Assembly: GCA_937893145.1 (NCBI GenBank)
Contig: CALBJW010000113.1
Span: 1 to 28,320 of the forward strand
Origin: an uncultured Prevotellaceae bacterium
GTDB lineage: Bacteria; Bacteroidota; Bacteroidia; Bacteroidales; Bacteroidaceae
Reading direction: 5' to 3'
Length of the DNA: 28,320 nt
In this document: positions 16,557 to 23,262 of the stretch, piece after piece
Layout of the letters: every line of letters begins with the position of its first letter
How positions within the stretch are numbered: the first letter of the stretch is position 1
Notes under the pieces: model-generated
The model's database searches: none
Seen by the model: the letters and a program-made list of their open reading frames with translations, nothing else
Told to the model about the DNA's origin: nothing
Made by a program: the position numbers and the translations under genes

Positions 16557-18539
16557 TTAGAGCTTAATCTTGAGCATTGTAACCGAGTAAGGCTCTACAT
16601 CGACAGTCATCTTCTTGCTCACCTTGAAAGTCTCCTTCTTAGGAGCGATAGGCTGAGCGTCGAATGTGTTCTCGTCTGTTGGGTTGCCCGAGATGACAGT
16701 CTTCTCTGCCTGTGGCTTGATAGGGAAGCGGCTGAGGTCGATAGTGGCAGTCTTCTTGTCACCACTTGCGTTAGCATACTTCACGAAGAGCTCACGAGTC
16801 TGAGAGTTGAGAACAACCGACTGGTTCTGGAACTTGTCAGCGTTGTCGATAGTCACGCAGTCGCCATAGTAGTAGTCACCTGAAGACTGTCCGAACATCT
16901 GCTGAACGTAGTAGCTGCAAGTGAGGAATGGACGCTCGTTGTCGTAGTAGATGAGGTCTGGGTTCCACTGAGTGCCGTTCTTGCGAGCGAAGAGAGGAGC
17001 GTAAGAAGTCATCACAACAACATCAGCGTTCTGCTCAACATGCATGAGATATACTGCCTCTGCAAGTGCATCCTGAAGCTTCTTGTCCTTTGCAGCGTAC
17101 TCACCGAGGTAAACCTTAGTCTTGCGGTCGCGTGGGTAGCTGTCGTACTGCTTTGTGTCGATGAAGTATTCCTTCTGCTCGTAGTAGTGCTCATCAAGGA
17201 TAGGGAGTTCAAGTTCTTCTGCGAGTTTCCAACCAGCCTCGTAGTCTGGGTTACCTGGATGTGAACCAGGTCCATCAGTACCAACGATTACGATTTCTGG
17301 GTGAGCCTCGTGTACCTTATTATACATATACTTGAAACGCTCGATGAATTCAGGAGAAATCTTCTCCTCATTACCGATACCGAGATACTTGAGGTTGAAT
17401 GGCTTTGGATGACCAGCAGCGGCACGAACCTTACCCCACTTGCTGTTTTCATCACCGTTAGCCCATTCGATGAGGTCGAGAGCATCCTGTACCCACTCGT
17501 CCATGTCGTTCATCGAAACAACATCCTGAGCCTGAGTTGGCCACATGTTCCAACCACCGTTAGTACCCTGACAGCTCACACCGCAAGGGAGGATTGGCAC
17601 TGGCTGCATACCCATATCTTCACAGAGCTGGAAATATTCGAAGTAACCTACTTCCATTGACTGATGATAGCCCCAAGTGTTCTTCTGTCCGCGACGAGTC
17701 TCCTTAGGACCTACAGTCTCCTTCCAACGGTAAGTGTTCCAGAAACCATCACCACCACCGTGAACTACACAACCACCAGGGAAACGCATGAACTTAGGGT
17801 TGAGAGCTTCGAGAGCTTCAGCAAGGTCCTTGCGAATGCCATGACCGTGATATGTGTCCTGTGGCATGAGTGAAACCATATCAACATCCATCACACCTGT
17901 TGTGAGGGAGAGAATCTGGAGAATAGCGTTCTTGCAGTCTCTGTCGGCAGTGAGTTCGCATGAGTACTTAGCCCAGTCATCGCTATCCACCTTGATAGTC
18001 TTCTCTGCTACCACCTTAGGGTCCTTGCCCCATCCCTGTGGTTCACCGAGTACGATGCGTATCTCCTTCGAACCAACCTTGATGTTACGAGCAAACATAG
18101 AGAAGTCGTACTTAGCGCCAGCCTTCACGCTGATGCCATCGAAACCAGCGTTCTCGATACCGAAACCTGCCCATCCTGCATAGTCGTGGAAGTGGCGAGT
18201 ACGCTCGATGATGAGACGCATGTAGTTAGGGTTGTTTGGGTGGATAGGGTCCTGCTGGTGTACTTCGATAGTACCGAGAGAGTGTCCAGGGCGAGTAATC
18301 TTCCATGCAGTACCAGGTCCCCAGTTGTCGCGTTCAGCAGGGCTGTATTCGAATGAACCGTTCTGTACGAGCTGTGCGTTGATACCGCCATCAGCTGAGT
18401 TGTTGATATCCTCGAAGAAGATACCGATAAGTTCGTTACTAATCTGCTTACCTCCTGCAGGTGCAGTCATAGGCTTCTGTGCAGAGAGTCCAAGCGCTGA
18501 TGCCATCATCAGGGCTCCAAGAGTAATTCGTTTATTCAT
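16557..18539 (-). CDS. GH51 alpha-L-arabinofuranosidase
   Basis: This enzyme hydrolyses terminal alpha-L-arabinofuranosyl residues from arabinan, arabinoxylan or their oligosaccharides, with retention of configuration. The 660-residue protein has a signal peptide ending near residue 20 (LSAQ), so it acts outside the cytoplasm, probably in the periplasm. IGIFFEDINNSADGG-type sequence opens the catalytic fold. A CBM4-like insert occupies roughly residues 60-200. The (beta/alpha)8 barrel shows FMRFPGG. The acid/base glutamate is Glu391 in GIGNEEK and the nucleophile glutamate is Glu480 in VYLGEYAA. A C-terminal beta-sandwich follows. Length and architecture match bacterial two-module GH51 enzymes. 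It has its own promoter and terminator. Some GH51 members act on glucans or xylosides, so exact specificity is open. Confidence 0.94.
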   Translation of the reverse strand: MNKRITLGALMMASALGLSAQKPMTAPAGGKQISNELIGIFFEDINNSADGGINAQLVQNGSFEYSPAERDNWGPGTAWKITRPGHSLGTIEVHQQDPIHPNNPNYMRLIIERTRHFHDYAGWAGFGIENAGFDGISVKAGAKYDFSMFARNIKVGSKEIRIVLGEPQGWGKDPKVVAEKTIKVDSDDWAKYSCELTADRDCKNAILQILSLTTGVMDVDMVSLMPQDTYHGHGIRKDLAEALEALNPKFMRFPGGCVVHGGGDGFWNTYRWKETVGPKETRRGQKNTWGYHQSMEVGYFEYFQLCEDMGMQPVPILPCGVSCQGTNGGWNMWPTQAQDVVSMNDMDEWVQDALDLIEWANGDENSKWGKVRAAAGHPKPFNLKYLGIGNEEKISPEFIERFKYMYNKVHEAHPEIVIVGTDGPGSHPGNPDYEAGWKLAEELELPILDEHYYEQKEYFIDTKQYDSYPRDRKTKVYLGEYAAKDKKLQDALAEAVYLMHVEQNADVVVMTSYAPLFARKNGTQWNPDLIYYDNERPFLTCSYYVQQMFGQSSGDYYYGDCVTIDNADKFQNQSVVLNSQTRELFVKYANASGDKKTATIDLSRFPIKPQAEKTVISGNPTDENTFDAQPIAPKKETFKVSKKMTVDVEPYSVTMLKIKL

Positions 18540-18571
18540 AATTAAAACTATATGTATTAGTTATTTTGGTG

Positions 18572-18601
18572 CAAAGATAGCATAAATACTTGTAAAAACA
18601 A
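18572..18601 (-). promoter_or_regulatory. Promoter of the GH51 gene
   Basis: On the minus strand TATCTTTG (18572-18579) is the -7 box, and TTG (18599-18601) lies 19 nt upstream, the expected spacing. The ATG at 18539 follows after about 30 nt. It lies some 85 nt downstream of the repeat element at 18687-18892. Confidence 0.7.
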
Positions 18602-18686
18602 GACAAATACGTTTATTTCCTTTTTAATTATGATACATTTTGTTAGGAAATGTAAAAAAATAGTCTTTCGGGGTGAGGTTTGACAC

Positions 18687-18892
18687 GAACATTTTTGCGA
18701 AAATGTTCTTAACTGAAAGTCATCGTTCGCTTTGCGACGCTTTCGTAAGAAAGAAATTAAAAAAAATTAAAAGAAATTTTATTCAGAAATTATATTTTAC
18801 AAAGAGTTAATTTCTGGCCAAGCATCTTTGATGCGGAAATTTCTTTTAATTTTTTTTAATTTCTTTCAGTTCAGGAGACCGCCAAGGTCTCC
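18687..18892. repeat. Composite intergenic element, copy A, with inverted core
   Basis: Listed along the plus strand. A hairpin GAACATTTT-TGCG-AAAATGTTC (18687-18708) comes first. A 40-bp conserved spacer including CGTTCGCTTTGCGACG follows. Then come a 31-bp A-rich repeat (18749-18779), a 57-bp core (18780-18836) and the exact inverted copy of the 31-bp repeat (18837-18867). A hairpin GGAGACC-GCCAA-GGTCTCC (18874-18892) closes the element. It begins 14 nt after the stop of the GH43 gene. A second copy at 21081-21284 has the same outer parts but the core in reverse. No coding frame, transposase or recombinase is associated. Confidence 0.9.
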
Positions 18893-18905
18893 GTATTACC
18901 CTTCT

Positions 18906-20954
18906 TTAATTAATAAGGAACACCTTTTCAACACCGTTCCAAACAGCCTTGACAGTTGCACGACCATCAACAATCTTGCCGATTTCGAACTTCACCGAAC
19001 TATCATCTGCAGTAGCCTTGATGACACTCTTGTCAGTAAGACGACCATAAACCTGATAGTGGTTGTTCATAGTGTAACCGTTCTGGTTTGTCGAGAGGAG
19101 TGGGGCATTAGGCATCACGAGGTTGCTGCCATCAACAGTAATCTTCACCTGTGGCACCTTTGGAGCAACAGAATTCTTAGCCTTTGGCTGGCTGCAGAAT
19201 GCGATACCGTGAAGGTCGAGGAGACCCTGTGGACGCTGTGGACCCTGCTGGCGACCACCCCAACGAGGCTGCTCTGGCTGCTGAACCTCAGGACCTTCTA
19301 CCACGAGGTAGATAGCGTGCTTGCCTGTGAGACCTTCCACCTGTGGCACCTTGATGCCGTGAGTGATGCGACGACCGCGCTGAGCGTCCTTAATCTCAAA
19401 CTTAGCAATCTCCTTGCCCTTCCATGTTGAGTTGTCGTATGGACCATCAAGCATCACACGGATAGTGTATGGCTGACCAGTACCTTCAGTGATGTCGAGT
19501 TCGATGCGAGTTTCATCGCCCTTCTTAGTTCCTTCGAATGCCTTACAGCCCTTAGTGTCCTTTGCAAGACCACCGAAACCGAAGTACTTGAAACCTACGA
19601 TAGCACCATTCTTCAGTCCTGCGAGGTCCATAGAGTTGTTCCACACATCACGCTGGTCCTGCATAGCGTTGTTGTCGTTGATGTAGCAAGCGATACCAGC
19701 AGAGTAGTACTTGTATGGGTCGAGACCGAAAATCTGGAAACCTTCAGAAGTAACCTCACCACCAGTATATTCAGTGCCGTCCGAAGCCTTTGCAGTCCAT
19801 TCGTTGCCCTTAGTGTAAGGGTCGTAAGCCACGATGCGAACCTTACCGCCATCAGCCACCTTCTTCTTGTCCCATACAATCTTCACAGGAGCAACCATAG
19901 CCTGGCGAGCATTACCGAAACCGCGTGGAGGACGGTGATAGAATACATACCACTGACCATTGATTTCCTGAAGCGAACCGTGAGTGTTGTGAGCGAAGTT
20001 GGTTGTGATGAGTTTTGTGCCATCTTCATTTGGCACTACACCACGCGAGTCAACAAGCACACCACCTGAACGCCAAGGACCAAGAGGACTATCGCCGTAA
20101 GCGTAGCGAAGTGCTGAGTTTGTAGAACCGAGTCCGTAGTCAGGACCGCTATATCCTGAGAACACCATCACATACTTGTTGCCTACCTGGCGGATGCTCG
20201 ATGCCTCGAAGAAGTTGAACTCACCTGGGTTCTGTCCCTTGTAGAGAGCAGGATATTCAGTGCCCTTAGGGTCGCGTACCTCACCGTAACGAGATGAAGC
20301 AGGGATGAAGTAGTCACGAATCTCTGTGCCAGGACGCACGCTGTACATAGTGTTCTGGTCGAGTTCGGCAGCAGTAGAGTGCTGGAAACCATAGAATACA
20401 TACGCACGGAAACCCTTATCGTAGTCCTTGTCCTTCTTGTCAGTGATGTTCTCTACGAAAACCGAAGGGTCGAAGTCAATCATCGAACCTGGCACGCACT
20501 GGCGCTGGTCCTCAGTGAGGTTCACAGGTGTGAAAGGTCCGTTTGGTCTGTCGCCCTTACATACCATTGGCACACGGCGATAACCACGCGAGTGAGGGTA
20601 GAGGTAGTAAGTCTTCTTGCCAGTCTTCTTGTCCTTCACCTCCACGAGGTCTGGAGCAAACATAGTGTCCCACTGTCCGTCCACATAGTGAGTGAAGATA
20701 GGGCCTTCATCTCTCCACTGGCTGAGGTCCTCAGCTGGAGCCGACCACATACGGATGTCTGGACCGCAGTACTCAGTGTTCTTCACATCGTGTGAACCGA
20801 TGATGTAGGCACGATACTTACCCGGATTGTCTGGGTCTTCAAATACTCTTGGTTCGCCATCTGGGAGGTGTTCCCACAGTGGCAGGTATGGGTTCTGAGC
20901 ATTCATCATGAGCGATGCTCCCATACTCATCAAAGCTAAAAAAAGTTTCTTCAT
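18906..20954 (-). CDS. GH43-family glycoside hydrolase with C-terminal CBM6-like module
   Basis: GH43 enzymes are inverting beta-xylosidases, alpha-L-arabinofuranosidases or arabinanases built on a five-bladed propeller. This 682-residue protein has a signal peptide ending near residue 20 (MMNAQ). The propeller runs to about 390. It starts with PDGEPRVFEDPD (31-42), which should contain the catalytic base. FAPDL supplies the pKa-modulating Asp102, and FFEASSIR carries the likely general acid Glu250. NTHGSL supplies the conserved histidine. A CBM6-like sandwich covers about 405-565. A Pro/Gln/Gly-rich linker (QQPEQPRWGGRQQGPQRPQG) and a small C-terminal domain follow. The gene stands alone between two near-identical intergenic repeat elements. 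Substrate is probably arabinose- or xylose-containing, judged from the adjacent GH51 gene. Confidence 0.9.
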   Translation of the reverse strand: MKKLFLALMSMGASLMMNAQNPYLPLWEHLPDGEPRVFEDPDNPGKYRAYIIGSHDVKNTEYCGPDIRMWSAPAEDLSQWRDEGPIFTHYVDGQWDTMFAPDLVEVKDKKTGKKTYYLYPHSRGYRRVPMVCKGDRPNGPFTPVNLTEDQRQCVPGSMIDFDPSVFVENITDKKDKDYDKGFRAYVFYGFQHSTAAELDQNTMYSVRPGTEIRDYFIPASSRYGEVRDPKGTEYPALYKGQNPGEFNFFEASSIRQVGNKYVMVFSGYSGPDYGLGSTNSALRYAYGDSPLGPWRSGGVLVDSRGVVPNEDGTKLITTNFAHNTHGSLQEINGQWYVFYHRPPRGFGNARQAMVAPVKIVWDKKKVADGGKVRIVAYDPYTKGNEWTAKASDGTEYTGGEVTSEGFQIFGLDPYKYYSAGIACYINDNNAMQDQRDVWNNSMDLAGLKNGAIVGFKYFGFGGLAKDTKGCKAFEGTKKGDETRIELDITEGTGQPYTIRVMLDGPYDNSTWKGKEIAKFEIKDAQRGRRITHGIKVPQVEGLTGKHAIYLVVEGPEVQQPEQPRWGGRQQGPQRPQGLLDLHGIAFCSQPKAKNSVAPKVPQVKITVDGSNLVMPNAPLLSTNQNGYTMNNHYQVYGRLTDKSVIKATADDSSVKFEIGKIVDGRATVKAVWNGVEKVFLIN

Positions 20955-20988
20955 ATAAGTAAATGCTTAATGTTTTCAAAACTGTCGG

Positions 20989-20996
20989 CAAAGTTA
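20989..20996 (-). promoter_or_regulatory. -7 box of the GH43 gene
   Basis: On the minus strand TAACTTTG matches TAnnTTTG about 35 nt before the ATG at 20954. No convincing TTG is found 17-23 nt upstream, so the -33 half is weak or absent, which would suit activation by a regulator. Confidence 0.45.
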
Positions 20997-21080
20997 GTCA
21001 TTCCGCCTTACTTCCGCATTTACCTATGTTTCATATCTTTTTACTCATGTTACAAAAGGCAGTAATGTAGTTCTTTGCAC

Positions 21081-21284
21081 GAACATTTTGAGAAATGTTC
21101 TGAACTGAAAGTCATCGTTCGCTTTGCGACGCTTTCGTAAGAAAGAAATTAAAAAAAAATAAAAGAAATTTCCGCATCAAAGATGCTTGGCCAGAAATTA
21201 ACTCTTTGTAAAATATAATTTCTGAATAAAATTTCTTTTAATTTTTTTTAATTTCTTTCAGTTCAGGAGACCATCAAGGTCTCC
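21081..21284. repeat. Composite intergenic element, copy B, core in opposite orientation
   Basis: The layout matches the copy at 18687-18892. Hairpin GAACATTT-TGAG-AAATGTTC (21081-21100) comes first, then the same 40-bp spacer, the 31-bp repeat (21141-21171, one A/T difference), the 57-bp core (21172-21228), the inverted 31-bp repeat (21229-21259) and hairpin GGAGACC-ATCAA-GGTCTCC (21266-21284). The core is an exact 57/57 reverse complement of the other copy's core, while everything outside the 31-bp repeats is in the same orientation. It begins 7 nt after the stop of the barrel gene at 21291. Confidence 0.9.
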
Positions 21285-21290
21285 GCCCCC

Positions 21291-21920
21291 TTAAAAGCTA
21301 TATATCATACCAAAGTTAAGAGCAGTGCTGCCAAGGTTGAAGCCCACCTTGTGACTCGTCATCTTTGTGCCAGTGAAGTCGTTGAGCGACTTCTTGTCGA
21401 GGCTGTACCCTATGAACCCAAGATGTGTCTCAACCGAAATCTTAGGAGTGACAGCAATCTTCACACCAGGACGAATGCCCACACTCATGCCATTCGACTT
21501 TGGCGATCTGTTCATAGTCTGTCCTTTATTCCCTTCATAAGTGAAGTTGTCGTAGTAGCTATCGTATTTTTCACGCGAGTAAGTGTACCCAACACCTCCA
21601 TCAAGGAAGATAGTGACTATCCCCGACTCGAAACAGTTGTATCTAACAAATGGCAGCACCGACAACTTCCACGTCTTGTCCTTAATATCTTCAATATAAG
21701 TAGAAGTGACGCTCTTCACACTACCGTTCGTGAAAGACAAGCGCGCCTCAAGGCCTATAGCCCATTTGCTCGACAGGTCGTAGCCTATCGTTGGAGCAAT
21801 AGAGTAGGTCGAAGGACCATCCGACGTATGTCCGTAGCCTAACGCCCCTCCTACCCACATCTGTGCGTTGGCAACAAAAGCCGATGCCAGCATCATGCAC
21901 GAAAGTAATAATCTTTTCAT
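21291..21920 (-). CDS. Small outer-membrane beta-barrel protein, second of tandem pair
   Basis: About 209 residues from the ATG at 21920, which gives a clean signal peptide MKRLLLSCMMLASAFVANAQ. An ATG at 21953 that overlaps the upstream stop as TAATG is possible but would put eleven odd residues before the signal. The mature part shows alternating amphipathic strands (GYDLSSKWAIGLEARLSF, ILFLDGGVGYTY-like and SVGIRPGVKIAVTPKISVE) and ends in phenylalanine (GMIYSF), as expected of an 8-stranded OmpX/porin-family barrel. It is clearly paralogous to the gene just upstream. Role unknown: such proteins serve in envelope integrity or adhesion, and nothing ties it firmly to glycan use except position. 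Confidence 0.87.
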   Translation of the reverse strand: MKRLLLSCMMLASAFVANAQMWVGGALGYGHTSDGPSTYSIAPTIGYDLSSKWAIGLEARLSFTNGSVKSVTSTYIEDIKDKTWKLSVLPFVRYNCFESGIVTIFLDGGVGYTYSREKYDSYYDNFTYEGNKGQTMNRSPKSNGMSVGIRPGVKIAVTPKISVETHLGFIGYSLDKKSLNDFTGTKMTSHKVGFNLGSTALNFGMIYSF

Positions 21921-21952
21921 ATTCTCTACAGGGATTATCTTAAAGGTGGGCA

Positions 21953-22606
21953 TTAGAATTCATATATCATACCAACATTCAGAGTAGTGCTTGAAGCATT
22001 GATGCCAATATGGTCAGTCTTCCTTTCTCTTAAAGGAGTCTTCTGCATAGCATGCGAGTAGCCAATGAAGCCAAGGTGAGTCTCGAGCTTGAAGTGCTTT
22101 GTCACATCAAACTTAACACCAGGACGGATGCCCACGTTCACATAGTTCGTGCTTGTTTCCTGATTGTAAGTTGTGTGCTCAATATTATTGTTCATCACTA
22201 TTGTTTGCTCCAATTCAGTCTTCTGTTTGCTGTATTCGTAGCCAATGCTTCCATCGAGGAAGAAAGTGACGATACCAGTCTTGAAGAAGTTATATCGCAC
22301 GAAAGGCTGCACACTATAATTGTTCGATGAGTTGCCCGTAGTTGCAGTTCTTACCTCGTTAATATTGGGATTAGTCAAGAAACTCTCCTCTGCATTGTGG
22401 CGAGAAGTCCTTCCAAACGACAACTGCAAACCTATCTCCCACTTGTCCGACAGACTATATCCCACCGTAGGCGAGAAGTCGAACTGATGCGATTTTATTG
22501 CGTCATCCTTCTGGTAGTCATAACCGATAGAACCACCAACCCAAACCTGCGCATTAGCAGCGATAGCACCTACCGCCAATACAAGACTAAGAAGTAATTT
22601 CTTCAT
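21953..22606 (-). CDS. Small outer-membrane beta-barrel protein, first of tandem pair
   Basis: A 217-residue protein with a signal peptide ending at ANAQ (residue 20) and a barrel of about eight strands ending in GMIYEF. It shares with its downstream paralogue the blocks VWVGGSIGY, SDKWEIGL, PFVRYNFFKTGIVTFFLDG and VGIRPGVKFDVT...ETHLGFIGYS. The two genes are an evident tandem duplication with diverged extracellular loops (for example the NPNINEVRTATTGNSSNN loop). The genes are adjacent with no room for a promoter between them, so they form one transcript, started from the -7 box at 22657-22664. Function unknown; porin-family outer-membrane protein is the safest description. Confidence 0.88.
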   Translation of the reverse strand: MKKLLLSLVLAVGAIAANAQVWVGGSIGYDYQKDDAIKSHQFDFSPTVGYSLSDKWEIGLQLSFGRTSRHNAEESFLTNPNINEVRTATTGNSSNNYSVQPFVRYNFFKTGIVTFFLDGSIGYEYSKQKTELEQTIVMNNNIEHTTYNQETSTNYVNVGIRPGVKFDVTKHFKLETHLGFIGYSHAMQKTPLRERKTDHIGINASSTTLNVGMIYEF

Positions 22607-22656
22607 TTCCTTTCTATTTTTTTAGATATTATTAAAGTTCTTTTTCTTAACAACTG

Positions 22657-22688
22657 CAAATTTACAACCTTTTTCCCTACCAACCCAA
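22657..22688 (-). promoter_or_regulatory. Probable promoter of the tandem barrel genes
   Basis: On the minus strand TAAATTTG (22657-22664) matches TAnnTTTG 50 nt before the ATG at 22606. TTG (22686-22688) lies 21 nt upstream. The pair fits a Bacteroidetes promoter with slightly long spacing. Confidence 0.55.
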
Positions 22689-22794
22689 GGGGATTTCACC
22701 TAAATGGTGGGGAAATTCCCTATAGGATGGCAGAGGTAAAAAAAAAGGATGAAATCTATAGCTAAATAAGAAATAACATGATATAAAAGCGAAA

Positions 22795-23040
22795 TGGGTA
22801 AGTTTTTGGGTAACTTTTTTTTGAAAAGTTACCCTACTTATTTTGTTGTTTTTCAAGACAATAGATTCGTTTGGGTAAGAAAACTAACTTTTGAGTTTTA
22901 ATACCTTCTTATGCGTATGCGCATAAGAAGGTATAGAAGGTGAAAACTTAGTTTTCTTAACTTTTTGGTTTTATCGTATTATATTTCAGTTAGTTAAGTA
23001 GGGTAACTTTTCAAAAAAAAGTTACCCAAAAAGTTACCCA
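22795..23040. repeat. Three-level nested palindrome, 246 bp
   Basis: The outer arms, 22795-22840 and 22995-23040, are 46-bp inverted repeats with one mismatch. Each arm is itself a hairpin, GGGTAACTTTT pairing with AAAAGTTACCC (22808-22834 and 23001-23027). Inside lie a 17-bp inverted pair with one mismatch (22876-22892 and 22943-22959) and, at the centre, a perfect 15-bp stem ATACCTTCTTATGCG (22901-22915 with 22920-22934) around a TATG loop. No open frame, no obvious target-site duplication. It lies between the SusD-like gene's terminator and the promoter of the barrel genes. It could be a miniature mobile element or a structured RNA; only the pairing is certain. Confidence 0.88.
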
Positions 23041-23105
23041 CTGTACTTTCCTGTGTCTTTTCCTGAATTAGGTTTAGCAAGGGGGAGGGAGTCTGTTGTA
23101 TAAAC

Positions 23106-23143
23106 AAAAAACATACGGAAGAATGAGGTCAATCTTCCGTATG
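23106..23143 (-). terminator. Intrinsic terminator downstream of the second SusD-like gene
   Basis: On the minus strand CATACGGAAGA pairs with TCTTCCGTATG (11-bp perfect stem at 23112-23122 and 23133-23143, 10-nt loop) and is followed by TTTTTTGTTT. It lies about 120 nt after the stop at 23263, at the end of a tandem array of its own 5' arm. Confidence 0.75.
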
Positions 23144-23235
23144 ATTGAGGTCAATCTTCCGTATGTTTGAGGTCATTCTTCCGTATGTTTGAGGTCATTC
23201 TTCCGTATGTTTGAGGTTGTTTTTGCGGAAGAATG
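23112..23235. repeat. Tandem 22-bp repeats of a terminator arm
   Basis: Four head-to-tail 22-bp units (23133-23154, 23155-23176, 23177-23198, 23199-23220) carry TCTTCCGTATG followed by nTTGAGGTC. The fourth is degenerate at its end. Inverted half-units flank the array on both sides: CATACGGAAGAATGAGG at 23112-23128 and GCGGAAGAATGTGG at 23225-23238. On the minus strand any of the four arms can pair with the final arm before the T-tract. Confidence 0.85.
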
Positions 23236-23262
23236 TGGATGTTCTTATGCTGCCAGTTTGGT

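Noticed and set aside
18780..18836. Invertible promoter inside the flip core
   Set aside because: Neither orientation carries a full TAnnTTTG box with a TTG 17-23 nt upstream. CATCTTTG is one base off and has no -33 partner. The inversion is real in the sequence, but a promoter role is not supported.
18687..21284. Insertion sequence with the two elements as ends and GH43 as cargo
   Set aside because: No transposase or integrase is present, the repeats are direct in their outer parts, and no target-site duplication is evident.
23112..23238. Possible CRISPR array from regular repeats
   Set aside because: The 22-bp units are directly adjacent with no unique spacers, and no cas gene is present. 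It is a tandem repeat built on a terminator arm.
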